From Bidens hawaiensis (lineage: Eukaryota; Streptophyta; Magnoliopsida; Asterales; Asteraceae): 64,000 bases of DNA. Positions 1-11,970 of this stretch are shown here, piece by piece; the first letter of the stretch is position 1, and the number at the start of each line of letters is the position of its first letter. A program made the position numbers and the translations under genes. The DNA lies in NCBI GenBank assembly GCA_021521415.1, contig JAIQDT010007684.1:34971-98970 (forward strand), written 5' to 3'. The notes under the pieces are model-generated. The model did no database searches and had not been told where the DNA came from. It saw only the letters and a program-made list of their open reading frames with translations.

Positions 1-132
1 TCTTAAATTACAAAGAAGAACTTTTTCATGTTATTCGACCCCAAACAACGAAATCAACATCATGCGAATGAATTTCTTAAATCCTTGATATCAAACTAAG
101 CCCTGAATAGGTCTAAAGGCTCTGATACCAAT
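1..132 (-). mobile_element. Internal start and primer-binding site of a Ty1/copia element running off the left edge
   Basis: At 119-130 the + strand reads gctctgatacca, the exact complement of the initiator-Met tRNA primer site used by plant copia elements, so an element on the minus strand starts its internal region here and continues leftward out of the window. Bases 1-118 would be its untranslated leader; no coding sequence is visible. The matching LTR is immediately to the right. Family membership is inferred from the primer site and LTR form only. Confidence 0.75.
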
Positions 133-495
133 TTTCATTCCCGAATCCACATCTTCATATTATTATATCAAGTAAACACGATGTTTGGGCAGAATCCAAA
201 CAACATGGTGATTCAAGAACATAATATAATAAGAACAATAACACAAATTACTTCAATGCATACACTTATTAGGTTGCAAACGTCTGGTAGATAAGCCAGA
301 ATACCTATGAAAAGCTACACCCTAAACTGATCTTTACATATGTTTATATTGGGTGTAGTACAATGCATGTAATCAAGCCCAAGCCCACACCGAAATCCAT
401 AGAGATTTTGATGTTCCCTTACAAGAAAATAAAGTAAAACCTAAACACACTTAAATAATAAAAAAAAAGCTTAAACCATAAATTTAACCCTAACA
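133..495 (-). repeat. 5' LTR of the left-edge copia element
   Basis: Read on the minus strand this 363-bp block begins TGTTAGGGTTAAATTTATGG at 495 and ends two bases before the Met-tRNA primer site, as copia LTRs do. The expected terminal CA appears as AA, a likely point mutation. It interrupts the pre-integrase coding region of an older minus-strand copia element: that frame is readable to about 500 and stops at this border. The sister LTR lies outside the window, so no TSD can be confirmed. Confidence 0.7.
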
Positions 496-1120
496 AGCAA
501 ACACCATCAATTTCATCCTAGAAATATTCTTTGATAGGTAAACCTCTTACCAGTTGTTGATTTGTAATATTGTTTATTGTTTGCATGCAAATTAACATGG
601 CCTAATCTCCTATGCCATGAATTTGTTTCTTTTGTGGAAGTTCTACTAATTAAACATGTTGCATTGGCGATATTATTATCCTTATACATGTTAATAACAT
701 AGACATTACCACTCCTGTTTGTTTTTAAAATGGTGTTATCAACAACCAGTTTTACAATCTGTTTTACACAGCCTGAGTTTTCAATTTTGCATGTTTTCTT
801 GGTAAAGAAGGCACCATATCCTTTATCACATATTAGTGATACTCTTAACAAATTAAACTTTAACTTATCAATTAGATTGACATTATCAAAGATTAATGTA
901 CCTGCCTCTACTTTCCCTGATTCTAACACACTTCCTTTTTCATCATTCCCAAAGGAAACAACTCCTCTTCTATGTTTTTGAAAATCTGTGAGAAGAGATT
1001 TGTTCATTGTCATGTGTCTAGAACCTTCCCTATCAACATACAATAAGTTGTTAATGATTTGTCTGTCTTGTACTTTGTAATCATTTAGATTTGGTCTAGA
1101 ACTTGTAAAGGGCAATTATG
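496..1120 (-). pseudogene. Outer copia element: protease tail and gag-pre-integrase region (decayed)
   Basis: The minus strand encodes a 200-residue fragment with hallmarks of the Ty1/copia junction between protease and integrase. It has SRHMT followed by NKSLLTDF (the stretch after the protease active site), then a LICDKG-type pre-integrase motif and WHRRLGH, the start of the integrase zinc-binding module. The protease D-S-G itself is not present. After HVN the frame shifts; the other frame continues with LPIKEYF until the inserted LTR at 495. This is part of the oldest copia copy, whose gag pieces lie about 35 kb away at 34987-37200, separated by nested insertions. It cannot make a working protein. 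Confidence 0.8.
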
Positions 1121-1545
1121 TAATTATGTTAAAGGCTCGTTATCCTATGTAGTTGGCGAATGAGACCTACACGCTTAGTTTTGTATAAAAAAACGTCTAA
1201 AATGTAGGCGTGTGTAGTCATTCGCTTGTTTTGAGAACTCATACGCTTTAAGTCAGCGTATGAGTTAGATTAGGAGGCGTATGGAGCCTCATTCGCTTAG
1301 TATGTTAGCGAATGAGATCATACCTCTATAAATATGTATTTGTCCCAGCGAATGATAAGTTATCCGAGTTATTTTATGATCGAAGTGTCAAAATTCTGTC
1401 CAAATCTCTTCATGCACACATTATACACACCAAACTTAATTGAGCTATCAACTGACTAAAAACCTAATAATCAGACTACATCCGAAAGAGATTACATAAG
1501 CTTTCTAGGTATGTGAAATCTCTCCCTACATAGGAAAAGATATTA
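1121..1545 (+). repeat. Probable solo copia-type LTR
   Basis: This block separates two coding pieces of the outer copia. It has LTR character: a TATA-like tctataaat at about 1333, a run of palindromic units of the form GCGAATGAG / CTCATTCGC and GCGTATGAG upstream of it, and an end resembling ctctccctaca. No internal element sequence is present, so it looks like a recombined single LTR in plus orientation. I could not find a convincing TSD, so both borders are uncertain by 20 bases or so. Confidence 0.45.
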
Positions 1546-2147
1546 ATTTGTTGGATTAACCCAAGCCCATTTGGTCTTGGGTTGTTCTTTGGAAGTAAAA
1601 ACATCAATTTTCTGTTGAAGATTCTAAACAAGATTCATCAACTATTATTGATTTTCCATTAACATTTTAGTCTTAGCACTTTATGAAACAATTGTTTAAT
1701 GTCAGATATAACTGTTTGTCTTTCTAAGATTTTTGTTGGTCGAGCATCTATTACTTGGATAGTTCTTGAACTTGGAATATTTTTTAAAGCCATAGAAACA
1801 TGTGTTTCAACCCTTTCAAACTGCAGTTTCTTCTTGGTTGATTTTTAACTTGGAACAAAAACATCAGGTGGAACAAACATTTTATTGTTTTCAATTGCTT
1901 ATAGAAACTTGAAATTTTCAGTTAAATGATTGCTTTTAGAAAATATATTACATAAATTTGGAAATGTTAGTTTCTTTGAGTTATTTTTTGATGTTTTCTT
2001 TTTTGTTAAACCCAATCCATCAACAAAAACTGTACCTGTTGACTTGTATCCATGTACAGAGGTTTGATGAATAGAAATTTAAGTGTCATTTGTTAAATAA
2101 CTTTTAATTTATGAAACAACTGATATTGGAAAAAATGCTAGAGCAGA
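1546..2147 (-). pseudogene. Outer copia element: gag to protease spacer (decayed)
   Basis: On the minus strand short readable pieces continue the outer copia polyprotein, including a K-x-W-x-W-V-N-P stretch typical of the linker ahead of the protease. There are many stops and low-complexity A/T. The left side abuts a solo LTR, and the right side abuts the inner copia insertion at 2148. The last five bases (2143-2147, gcaga) serve as the target duplication of that insertion. No intact domain is present. Confidence 0.5.
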
Positions 2148-2642
2148 TGTAAATACACAGTATTGGTCGTCTCGAGTCTTTGTAATCGATTGTAATTTAT
2201 TATTTTTATTATAATGTAAAGGTATTTTGGTAATTACCTGTTTAAGTTATCATACGTGTTCATTCATTAAGGATGTTTAACGAATGGACCTTAATCGTTA
2301 TTGTTACGTGCCCATTCGTCATGGAATGTTGACAAATGGGGTATAGATAATTAGTCATTCGCTATACCATTATGTAACTTATTGTAATGAAGTCGAATAA
2401 AGGCCATTCGTTACGGCATGTGTAACGAACGTCATCGGCTTCTATAAAGAGGCTATTCATGCCTTCATAATTTTACAAGTTTTTTAACGTATTTTCTCCT
2501 AAGCCGTTACTCTGCCAATTTGTTTACTCAAATACTTCGTTCACTAATCTATTACATACATATATCAGCTAACTAGATCCAATTGATTAATCATTATGAA
2601 TTGATCAATTAGTTAATTAAAGCTCAATAGATTGTTTCTACA
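2148..2642 (+). repeat. Inner copia element, 5' LTR
   Basis: This 495-bp LTR starts tgtaaatacac and ends tctaca. It matches the copy at 34433-34981 over most of its length, sharing cgtctcgagtctttg-type and agctcaatagattgtttctaca end blocks. A TATA-like tctataaa lies near 2440. Several ATTCGTTA / TAACGAAT units precede it. Flanks are gcaga (2143-2147) here and acaga (34982-34986) at the far end, a 5-bp target duplication with one mismatch. The two LTRs differ by many substitutions and small indels, so the insertion is old. Confidence 0.85.
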
Positions 2643-2644
2643 AG

Positions 2645-2656
2645 TGGTATCAAAGC
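2645..2656 (+). other. Inner copia primer-binding site
   Basis: The bases tggtatcaaagc lie two bases after the LTR end and match the initiator-Met tRNA 3' end at 11 of 12 positions (canonical tggtatcagagc). This fixes the orientation of the inner copia element as plus strand. The site now sits only 13 bases upstream of the inserted Tekay-type element. Confidence 0.85.
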
Positions 2657-2669
2657 TCAAATGTTAGAT

Positions 2670-2881
2670 TGTGACAAACTGAAAATTTTTGCCTTTTCCA
2701 GACACCCATCGCGACTTGACACAAATTTTCGGGACGAAAATTCTTTCAACATGGGAATGATGTGACACTCGTCAATTTCAGGTTAACTCCGTTAATTCAA
2801 ACTTAAGAACACACGAACTGTAATGCATATCTCATTTCATTTAAACTAGGGTTTAAATGATGCATGACAATCACTGCACAA
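2670..2881 (+). repeat. Truncated 5' LTR of the deleted Tekay-type element
   Basis: These 212 bp match the first 212 bp of the 3' LTR at 5855-6066 with about a dozen differences. The match ends abruptly after cacaa at 2881, where pol coding sequence begins, marking a deletion junction. The block contains a second LTR-like start (tgtgacactcg at 2761), exactly 91 bases in, preceded by a copy of the polypurine-tract region. Confidence 0.85.
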
Positions 2882-5814
2882 TTTTAACCCATGTTATTGA
2901 GAAACCCGCGAAAGAGAATCGGATCGAAGACATACCGATTGTGCGAAATTTTCCCGAAGTTTTCCCGGAAGATTTGCTAGGACTCCCACCCATACGACAA
3001 GTCGAGTTCCAAATTGACTTAGCCCCTGGTGCGGCACCTATAGCACGAGCCCCGTATCGGCTCGCACTGTCGGAGCTTCAGGAGTTGTCCACTCAACTAC
3101 AAGACTTGTTGGATAAAGGTTTCATCCGACCCAGCTCATCACCATGGGGAGCCCCTGTCCTATTTATCCGAAAGAAGGACGGGACTTTCTGCATGTGCAT
3201 CGACTACCGAGAACTGAACAAGGTGACGGTCAAGAACCGTTATCCCCTACCCCGAATTGATGTTCTTTTCGACCAGCTTCAAGGATCGAGTTACTACCCG
3301 AAGATCGATCTGAGAACTGGTTACCATCAATTGAGAGTGCGCGAAAAGGACATTTCAAATACGGCATTCAAAACTCGGTACGGTCACTATGAATTTTCGA
3401 TTATGCCTTTTGGCTTAACCAACGCACCAGCCGTATTCATGGACCTCATGAACGAAGTATGGAAGGCGTACCTCGACAAGTTTGTTATCGTTTTCATAGA
3501 TGATATCCTCTTCTACTCCAAGCACACGACCGACCATGAAGAACACCTGAGGTTAATTTTGGAATTGCTACAGAAGGAACAATTATACGCAAAGCTTTCG
3601 AAATGCGAATTTTGGCTTCGCAATGTTCACTTCTTAGAACATGTGATCAATGAGAGTGGTATCCATGTCGATCCTGGCAAGGTAGAGGCCATCAAAAACT
3701 GGGAAGCACCTAAGACTCCGACTGAGGTGCGACAATTCCTAGGACTAGCTGGCTACTACCGACGTTCATTGAGGGATTTCAAAGATTGCTCAACCCCTCA
3801 CCGCACTGACACACAAGGGTACTAAGTACAATTGGGGTGACGCGCAGGAGTCTGCCTTCCAACTGTTTAAAACCAAACTCTGTAGCGCACCTATCTTAGC
3901 CCTCCCCGAGTGAATGGAAAATTTTGAGGTACATTGTGAAGGATCGATACAGGGTCTCGGTTGCGTGTTAATGCAACTCGAGAAGGTTATAGCCTATGCC
4001 TCTCGACATCTACGGATCCACGAGAAGAGCTATACGACCCATGACTTGGAACTCGAAGCTGTGGTGTTTGCTCTTAAGATATGGAGACATTACTTGTACG
4101 GTACCAGATTCACCATTTACACCGACCACAAGAGTCTCCAACATATCTATGATCAAAAGAAATTGAATCATGCGGCAACGTCGTTGGGTCGAGCTACTTA
4201 AGGATTATGATTGTTCCATCAAGTACCACCCTGGTAAGGCCAATGTAGCGGCCGATGCGCTCAGCAGAAAGGAAACCGATAAGCCTAGACGGGTGCGAGC
4301 ATTACAACTCACGATTCATGCTAACTTACCTGATCAGATTCGTGATGCGCAACTCGAAGCTTTGAAAGATGATAACCTCCCATCAGAACTCATGCGGGGC
4401 ATGGACAAGCAGCTTGAAACCAAATCGGAGGGGGTCCGATATTTCAAAAACCGGATTTATGTCCCTCGATACGGAGACTTAACAAATCTGGTGATGGACG
4501 AAGCACACAAATCCCGATACTCCATTCTCCCTGGCTCAGATAAAATGTACCATGACCTAAAGGCACTTTACTGGTGGCCAAACATGAAAGCCGACATTGC
4601 CACCTACGTGAGCAAATGTTTGACTTGTGCTAGAGTCAAGGTGGAGTATCAGAAACCATCCGGACTGTTACAGTAACCGGAACTCCCAACGTGGAAATAG
4701 GAACACATTTCCATGGACTTCATCACGGGATTACCCAAAACGCCGACGGGATGCGATACCATCTGGGTGATCGTTGACCGGCTGACTAAATCTGCGCTTT
4801 TCCTAGCTATCAAGGAATCGGAAAAAATGGAAAGATTGACTCGCATCTACATGAAAGAAGTAGTGCCCAGACACGGAGTGCCTGTCTCAATCATATCTGA
4901 TCGAGATTCTCGTTTCACTTCACACTTTTGGAAGTCACTACAGAGCGCACTAGGCATCCGCCTTGATATGAGCACAGCATACCATCCTCAAACGGATGGG
5001 CAAAGTGAACGCACCATTCAAACCTTGGAAGACATGTTGCGTGCATGCGTGTTGAATTTCGGAAAAAGTTGGGAACCCCACTTGCCCTTGGTAGATTTTT
5101 CGTATAATAACAACTACCACGCAAGCATTAAATCAGCGTCGTTTGAAGCGTTGTACGGACGAAAGTGTCGATCGCCTCTTTGCTGGGCAGAAGTGGATGA
5201 TAGCCAAATCACTGGTCTCGAATTAGTTCTCGAAACCTCAGAAAAGATTGTCCAAATCCGGAATCTCATGGCAGAAACACGAGATCGCCAAAAGAGTTAG
5301 GCCGACAAGCACCGAAAACCTCTGGAATTCCAAGTGGATGACAAGGTTTTGCTGAAAGTCTCACCTTGGAAAGGTGTAGTTCGCTTTGGAAAGCGAAACA
5401 AACTCAACCCATGATACGTTGGCCCATACCGGATTACTAAACGTATTGGTCTGGTAGCATACCGATTGGACTTACCAATGGAACTCAGTAGCGTACATAA
5501 CGCTTTTCCATGTATCCAACTTGAAAAAATGCCTTTCTGACGAAACACAAGTAGTTCCTTTGGGCGAGTTGCAAGTTGATGAACAGTTACGCTTCATCGA
5601 AGAACCAGTCGAAGTTTTGGATTGGGAAACCAAAACACTCAAACACAGCAAGATTCCTATCGTTAAAGTTCGTTGGAACTTAAGACGTGTACCAGAGTTC
5701 ACGTGGGAACGCGAGGATCAAATGATGAAAAAGTATCCTCACCTTTTCGAAGGGCTAACCAAACACCGAAAACCGCGAAAGCCGACAAATCGTCATAATA
5801 CACCAGAGATATGA
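2876..5814 (+). pseudogene. Tekay-type pol: RT, RNase H, integrase, chromodomain (broken)
   Basis: The frame starts inside pol, where an intact relative has the linker ahead of reverse transcriptase. Readable blocks in order: RT (2880-3825) with an intact FIDD catalytic motif; RNase H (3830-4240), in which the first catalytic Asp of the usual C-D-A-S is replaced (C-E-G-S) and a frameshift falls near 4180; the H-H-C-C finger of integrase (about 4500-4640); a TAA stop at 4675; the D-D-35-E core (4713-5170) with its residues kept; a TAG at 5298 and a TGA near 5412; and a chromodomain-like tail (5521-5814). Several stops look like C-to-T changes in Gln or Arg codons, as expected for methylated plant repeats. 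It is dead as an enzyme source. Confidence 0.9.
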
Positions 5815-5840
5815 ATTAAATTTCGGGACGAAATTTCTTT

Positions 5841-5854
5841 CTACAAGGGGATGA
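5841..5854 (+). other. Polypurine tract of the deleted Tekay-type element
   Basis: The purine-rich ctacaaggggatga lies directly before the 3' LTR start at 5855 and follows the conserved ttcgggacgaaattt block seen before the 3' LTR in this lineage. It primes plus-strand DNA synthesis in this family. Confidence 0.7.
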
Positions 5855-8281
5855 TGTGACAAACTGAAAATTTTTGCCTTTTTCAGACACCCATCGCAAC
5901 TTAACACAAATTTTCGGGACGAAAATTCTTTCAACATGTGAATGATGTGACACTCGTCAATTTCAGTTTAACTCCGTTAATTCAAACTTAATATCATACA
6001 AACTGTAATGCATATCTCATTTCATTTAAACTAGGGTTTAAATGATGCATGACAATCACTACACAAGTAATCTTTTGGAATTTCACCGAAACACACACGA
6101 GTCGACTCAAACCGTTGGTGAACAAATGATAAATATTATAAACAAGTACTTGGTATAATTACGTGTTACGTTTATATGTGTACATTTGTGCTTGTATGTA
6201 TTACATCATATTATGGATGTAATTGACTAGTTATGCTAGAATTAAACTAAACTAGAAGTTTAGGGTGCAATATGTAACTTGTAATATATTTAACTAATTA
6301 TATAAACAACTTATTATCAAACCCTAACCCTTTCTCCCTCCCTCTCCTCTCACTCGACGGCAGCCCCCCTTCCCCATGCTCTTGATCGACCAAAGCCACA
6401 AGCACACACCACACACACATACAAGTGTTATTCAAGTTGTTTTGAAGATCCAAAAAGCTAACTAGGTAATATAAACACCATATCTAATCCATTCTATCAA
6501 ATAATTGCATGATTAAACCTGTAATCATAAACCCTAAATGCTAAATATGTTGTTTGTTGATGAATTAGGGTTACATGCATGATTGTTAGTCATAGGTTAA
6601 TTGTATGTTGAGTTTTGATGAAAACTGATGCTGGACAGATTCATGATTTCGTGTTTAAACGGCTGTCACTCGATGTTAATATTGTATTTGGACGTGATTG
6701 TTGATTCTATGATGTAGTAGGTCGAGTCTAGTTTCTAAAGAGTCTGAGTTTGTAATTTCTGAACATGTAAAAGTTAGTTTTTATTATTTTACAAATCTGT
6801 TTTGCGAGTCTGATTCGGGAAGTCTGCTGGTAGGCTATTTTGCGTTTAATATATTTCATAAACGAAAAGACCAATGGGGTTGATTATGCTTCTGGAAGTT
6901 AATATTTTTAGTTATAAATCTAACCCAATTGGTCTTGCATTAATTGGATTTTCCATGTAACGGGAATAACAAATAACATTCTGTTGCGCATGATAATGAT
7001 TGTTGCGTGTTTACTGTGATGTTTTGATCATTGTGAGAAAACCGTATATGATAAAAATATAATAAAACTATTTTTAGAAACATAACTCAAGTGTGCTTCT
7101 GTGATGATTTTTGGTGATTTATTGGACGTGTATTGATTTATTAAATAGAGTAATCTTTTCGAGTGAAAATCTTCCTGGATAAAATAGTTGTTGAATTACT
7201 TAAGTTAACATGAAAAGTGCATAGTTGATCGATGTTTGCTATGTGTATGACTTAATTGCCCTTGTGGGAGTTAGTTTACTAGTAATGTACAATAGTAACA
7301 CTTGACACGATATTTGTTCACGCATGTAGCTTATCACCAACATGTTTGTCGAGTCGCACTTATTTCACAAACGAAACACGAAACGTATCTCACTCATAAG
7401 TTTTATGTGCTGAGTCTAGGGACTCACTCGTAGTATAAATACTTAGAAAATCTCATTTTTGTTTTAGAGCACTAGTGAGGATTTTCTGTGACGCACACCT
7501 TTCTCGGATTCCTTTTGTTATCTTCGTAAACAGTGAGTTTCACGGCCCCCTTTTACTCTTTTTAAACGCTTTTATTAGCGGGAGATAACATACTCCACGC
7601 TTTAGATTCTGTTATTCTTTATATATCACTTGTAAGACTAAGTGGCAAACAAACCAACTAAAGTCCTTCTTAACATCGAACCGGTTAATATTTGGATAAT
7701 AGCGAGTCACTGTTGAGTAGTACTACTGAGTTTGACAAACCCCACCCAACTCTAAACTCGACTGTAGGTCGAGTGGGTGTAATCTTGGCTAACACATTAC
7801 CATGGTCGTGGTTGACATGGTGGCAAGGGAATTGATAAACAGTCAGCTTCGGTGTCGAACACTTAGTAATGCATGCTTGATAGGTTAGCTACCTATTGAT
7901 ATATAAATGACTTAACACTATCTGGTAACACAAACGCTTTATTTATTTAAACTTGTGAACTCACCAACCTTGTGTTGCCACTTTTAGTATGTTATTCTTA
8001 GGTAGCTGAGGCGGGCGCGCGGTATAGGACATGCATTCGCTAAACACCATTGCTTTAAAACTTCTTTTAATTTTTATCTTGATAACTTGGATTTTTAAGT
8101 CGTCCGGTGTGGCGCAACTTTTTGGTTTACAATTTACGCTTCCGCATTTCATTTAAGACTTGATGTCTTGTTGGTTTTGAAAACTTTAAATATGGTGTTT
8201 GATTATAACTAATGATTCCGATCCTATTAGTTCACACTCTCTGACGGTAAAACTCCGTTAGTGGAATTTGAGGGTGTGACA
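5855..8281 (+). repeat. 3' LTR of the deleted Tekay-type element
   Basis: This 2,427-bp LTR starts TGTGACAAACTG and ends GGGTGTGACA, followed by the TSD tagat. The first 91 bases contain a near copy of the polypurine region and then a second start (TGTGACACTCG at 5946). A short stretch around 7945-7990 resembles a stretch near 55840 in another LTR remnant. No gene is present; short open frames such as the one near 8000 look like chance. Confidence 0.85.
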
Positions 8282-8286
8282 TAGAT

Positions 8287-9185
8287 TGTGTATGTTTTAA
8301 AGTAATTTGTGATGAAGTAATTTGTGATGAATTGATTGAGAATTTACTAATTGTTTGGTGAATTTTGGATTCGAGTTCGATTTTACAGAGTAGAGCTGAA
8401 TTAACATGTTGAGATGTTAATTAGAGGATGATTTGATTGAAATTGGATTTGGAATTGGTTTGTGTTGTTCGTGGTGATCAAATTGAGTTATTGTGATAGT
8501 TGGATATGGATTTTGATTGAGTTTGTCTGGTTTTGAAACAGTGGTTTCTGTTTGTATGGATTTTGGATTTCGGATAAGTTTGAGTCGGTATTGATTGTTC
8601 GGATTGATTTGGGTTTGTTCGCGAGTTTGAGACGAGCGATTTGAGTGGTTATTTGGTTAAATATTGTTTGAATCATAGTTTGGATATGGAAAAGTTCATA
8701 TATGGATATAAGGACTTGAAGATTTGAGTCAAACTTGTTACAACTAAGTAACAACATCATTCACTACTGTAGCTGATTCGTCGTCAATCATTCGTGATCA
8801 AAACTCATTCATCATCACTCATTCGTCAATCAAGTTGTTAACAGATTCGTCACTGATACCCATTTGTGCTAAGTTCATTCGTTACCTAAACATCATACCA
8901 TCTGTTACTTCATTCGTCAAGCCATTCCAATGTTGATTCATTTCACTTGAATCTTCATTCAGGATCCTTATTCATTATCATCATTTGTTACATTAATCGT
9001 TACTTTATTCGTTACTCTTATACATTCGTGATACTGTTCATCTTTTGATTCACTACTGTTCATCATTCGTTACAAACTTTCCATTAATTATAACCATTCT
9101 TTACCAACATTGACTTATTTAAACCTTTAAGTTTTAAACTTGAACACTTTTTCACCATTAAACATTTATTTAATATATTGCTAAG
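8287..9185 (+). other. Inner copia untranslated leader with CATTCGT repeats
   Basis: This region lies between the primer site (after removal of the Tekay insertion) and the gag start at 9186. It has no coding potential on the plus strand. From about 8760 to 9080 it is studded with roughly a dozen copies of A/CATTCGT or close variants, the same heptamer that recurs in the LTRs of this element. Before that it is T/G-rich without visible structure. Confidence 0.6.
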
Positions 9186-10420
9186 ATGGCTGGTTCTTAC
9201 GCAATGGCATCTCAAAACATATTGATGCAACAAATGTTGCATCTCGATGCTGAGATCATATCACATTCAAAATGTCCTTTTTTAATGAAGTTTTGTGATT
9301 TTGCAAAATGGAAACCACGATTCATAGCACATCTAGGGTTTGTACACCCAGACTATTCAAGATGTCTTGACGATGTTTATACAGTACCAATGGTTGGTAG
9401 TGAAACAACTGGTTTTACTCCAAAGGCTTTTACTCAATATTGTCAAGAAAAAAAGAAAGCTTTAGAGATTGAAATAAAGGTATATTACATATATACAACT
9501 GCATTACCCGACAATATTTTCCATCAAGTGGGAAGTATTAAATTTGTGCATCTTTGTTTCATCACATTAAAATGAGAAGTATGGGAAATACTAAGCAGAG
9601 TAAGAAGGTGATTCTAAAGTTTTAGTTTTAAAATTTTAACTTATTGAAAGGAGAGACTGTTGAAGAGATGCTTACAAGGTTCAATCATCTTATCGCTGAG
9701 ATGAATAAGCTGAGATGAATAAGCTAAAGATGAAACCTAGTGAAGTTGATAAGATTGATACTGTGAAAAATGCTCTTCCAAGTTCTTACTCAACGTTTCT
9801 TATGGTACTTAAAGTAAACAATTTCTTTAAGAATGAAGATCTTACTGCAATGGAATTCATTCAAAAAATTGAAGATAGAGAGTATGAATTGAAATGCCAA
9901 AAGTCATAAAAAGAAACTCAAGACCCGACTTTATATGGAGGTTGCTTACCTTTGAGTAGTTCTGCAGCTCCAATCAATGCATTTCTTACTCAAACTTCAC
10001 AAGAAAGATCATCTTTCTTCAGTGATCCAAACGTATGTTTCATGGCATCCGGCTCTAGAGATAATTATAGTGGATCAACTGCTAGTGTCTTCACTGCACC
10101 ACCAAATGTAAACATGAAAGAGGCCGAAAAGAATTTTGCTTTTCTTTGTGTATTCATGACTTCTTATGAAAACTTGATGGGTAGAAAAATTTATACAAGT
10201 GAATTGACTGATGAAGACTATGATCAGATTGATCATGACGATCTAGAGTTAATGGACCTCAAATGGAACATGGCTATGATTGTAAGAAAAGTGAAGAAGT
10301 TTACGTAATGAACTGATAAAGATTTACCATCATTAAACAAGCGGGTTGGCTTTGAAAAACTGATGGACAAATGACATAATTGCCAAGAGTTTGATCATTT
10401 TGCTAAGGAATGTGATAAGC
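9186..10420 (+). pseudogene. Inner copia gag (decayed)
   Basis: The first Met at 9186 opens a 129-residue stretch with the copia gag N-terminus (a K-W-K-x-R-F pattern). Coding continues after frameshifts through 9650-9909 (E-E-M-L-T-R-F and S-S-Y motifs of the central gag domain) and 9952-10308. In the same frame a CCHC knuckle follows at 10372-10413, C-x2-C-x4-H-x4-C, but its first Cys codon is now TGA. Stops at 9909, 10308 and 10372, together with the frameshifts, exclude a working gag. A start codon is not otherwise supported, but the position just behind the leader fits the family. Confidence 0.8.
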
Positions 10421-11970
10421 CAAAGAAAGAATACAAAAGACCCCATTCTCAAGACAGAAGTTCAGGAAAGACTTTTACTGAAGTGAAAGATAAACCTGTT
10501 GATAGAGATTCTTCAAAGGCTGCGGGATCACAGGCTCTTCTCACAGTTGAAGGGATTGACTAGAATTAATGACTGTTGGTCAATGGCAATCAAGCTAATC
10601 TTGCAACGTTTGATCAAGTGGAAAATTTTCAAGATGCTAGTGGAGTGGGATGACTTCTGAAAGTGAAGTTGAAACTAAATCAGACTTAAATGTTTCTTGC
10701 AATTTTCAACCGACTACTTTTGTATGCATGGAAAAAATCAACGAGGTTTGTCCTTCATCTAAAAATTTGTCTTGTTTGAATTATGAAACATTTAAGTCAA
10801 AAATTGACTTAATTAATGCTCAAAATTATTTACTAATGAAAGAACTTGCTTCGATTAAGGATACATATAGTCAATCATTAGAGTCATAAAAGAAATCTAA
10901 AGATAAAACTGAGGGATTTTCTGTAAGTTATCATCATCTGAAAGCAGAACTTTCATAAAAATGACCATTAATAAAAAACAATTCCAAGAAATCCTCAAAC
11001 AAAGAATTAAGATAACCGAGCTTGGAAATGAGGTTCTAGAGTTGAAAAGCAAACTAGACAAGTTTAGAAATTCATGCTTTTTGTTGAATGAAATCATTGA
11101 AGTATCTGGTAAACAAAAGGATTCTAAAAACGATTTAGAATTTGTTGAGATTCCTCCACCATTCCATGATGAATATTCCCAAAATCCATTTTCAGGAAAA
11201 GAAGAAGTTGTAAATGAACCAGTCATTCATGTGGAGAAACCAAAACAATGTGACAAAGAAAAATTCCCTGTTAAATCTTCCACTCAAGAACCACATATTC
11301 AAAATAACAAAGTCTTTGTTGAGAAAGTCATTATTGAGGATGTAGTTAAACCAAAAATGGTACACAAGTAAACCGAACATTCCACGTTCGAATCACATTT
11401 TGTGTGTACCTCATGAATTTGAGAAAGCTGTGTACGGTTCAATTATATCTAAAATAAAAGAGACTAAGACATCTAAGTTAAAGCTAAGAAAACAGAAAAA
11501 CCAAAAGTTTCTTATGCAGATTTTATGCGATTCATCAATCCAACTCCTTCTATTGAAAACATTGGTCGAGTGTTTAAGTTAAAAGGTCTTAGAAAAGTGT
11601 TCACTAAAAAAGACATTTCACTTAATTTGATCAAGCTTGAGTTGGTCAAAAGTGTTTTTTACAATGAAATTTCAAAGATACAAGATCTTGAGCATGCATT
11701 TGCTAAATCTAAAGTATCAAAAAAATAGATCCGTTGGTTAAAGCCAAACAATTATTAAAATCTTTTAAAAAAGTTCAATTTATTAACTCAGATGGAACTG
11801 ACACTTTACAGAGTCTTTCTAATTGTTCAAATATTGATTTTTATATGAAAAAGAAATCTGTTACATTTGATTACTTGAACAAAGTGCATGTTCCTAGTGT
11901 ATTTCATCAATCTCTTGTTGCATCAGTTTCTGTCAAAGCACAATGTTCGTTTGTTGATATGAGAACATGA
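10421..11970 (+). pseudogene. Inner copia gag-protease linker, Lys/Glu-rich coiled-coil region (decayed)
   Basis: A series of open stretches (10650-10889, 10961-11371, 11400-11582, 11525-11728, 11734-11970) encodes hydrophilic, Lys/Glu/Ser-rich sequence with heptad-like spacing around 10961-11100. This is the long spacer some plant copia elements place between the gag knuckle and protease. It ends just before a second CCHC knuckle at about 11968-12015, whose first Cys codon is again TGA. No protease D-S/T-G motif is readable. The pieces belong to one ancient frame broken by indels. Confidence 0.6.

Larger units (their letters stand above)
2670..8281 (+). mobile_element. Internally deleted Ty3/gypsy (Tekay-type) element with TSD
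   Basis: This 5,612-bp element is bounded by TGTGACA at both ends and flanked by the 5-bp duplication tagat (2665-2669 and 8282-8286). It was inserted just behind the primer site of the inner copia. It keeps 212 bp of the 5' LTR, most of pol (reverse transcriptase, RNase H, integrase, chromodomain) and a full 3' LTR. The rest of the 5' LTR, the primer site, gag and protease are missing. The matching TSD shows that it inserted whole and lost the middle later. It cannot transpose on its own. Confidence 0.9.

Noticed and set aside
119..130. tRNA-like matches (also at 2645, 21661 and 44742)
   Set aside because: Only the 10-13 bases complementary to a tRNA 3' end are present, as in retrotransposon primer sites; there are no tRNA genes.
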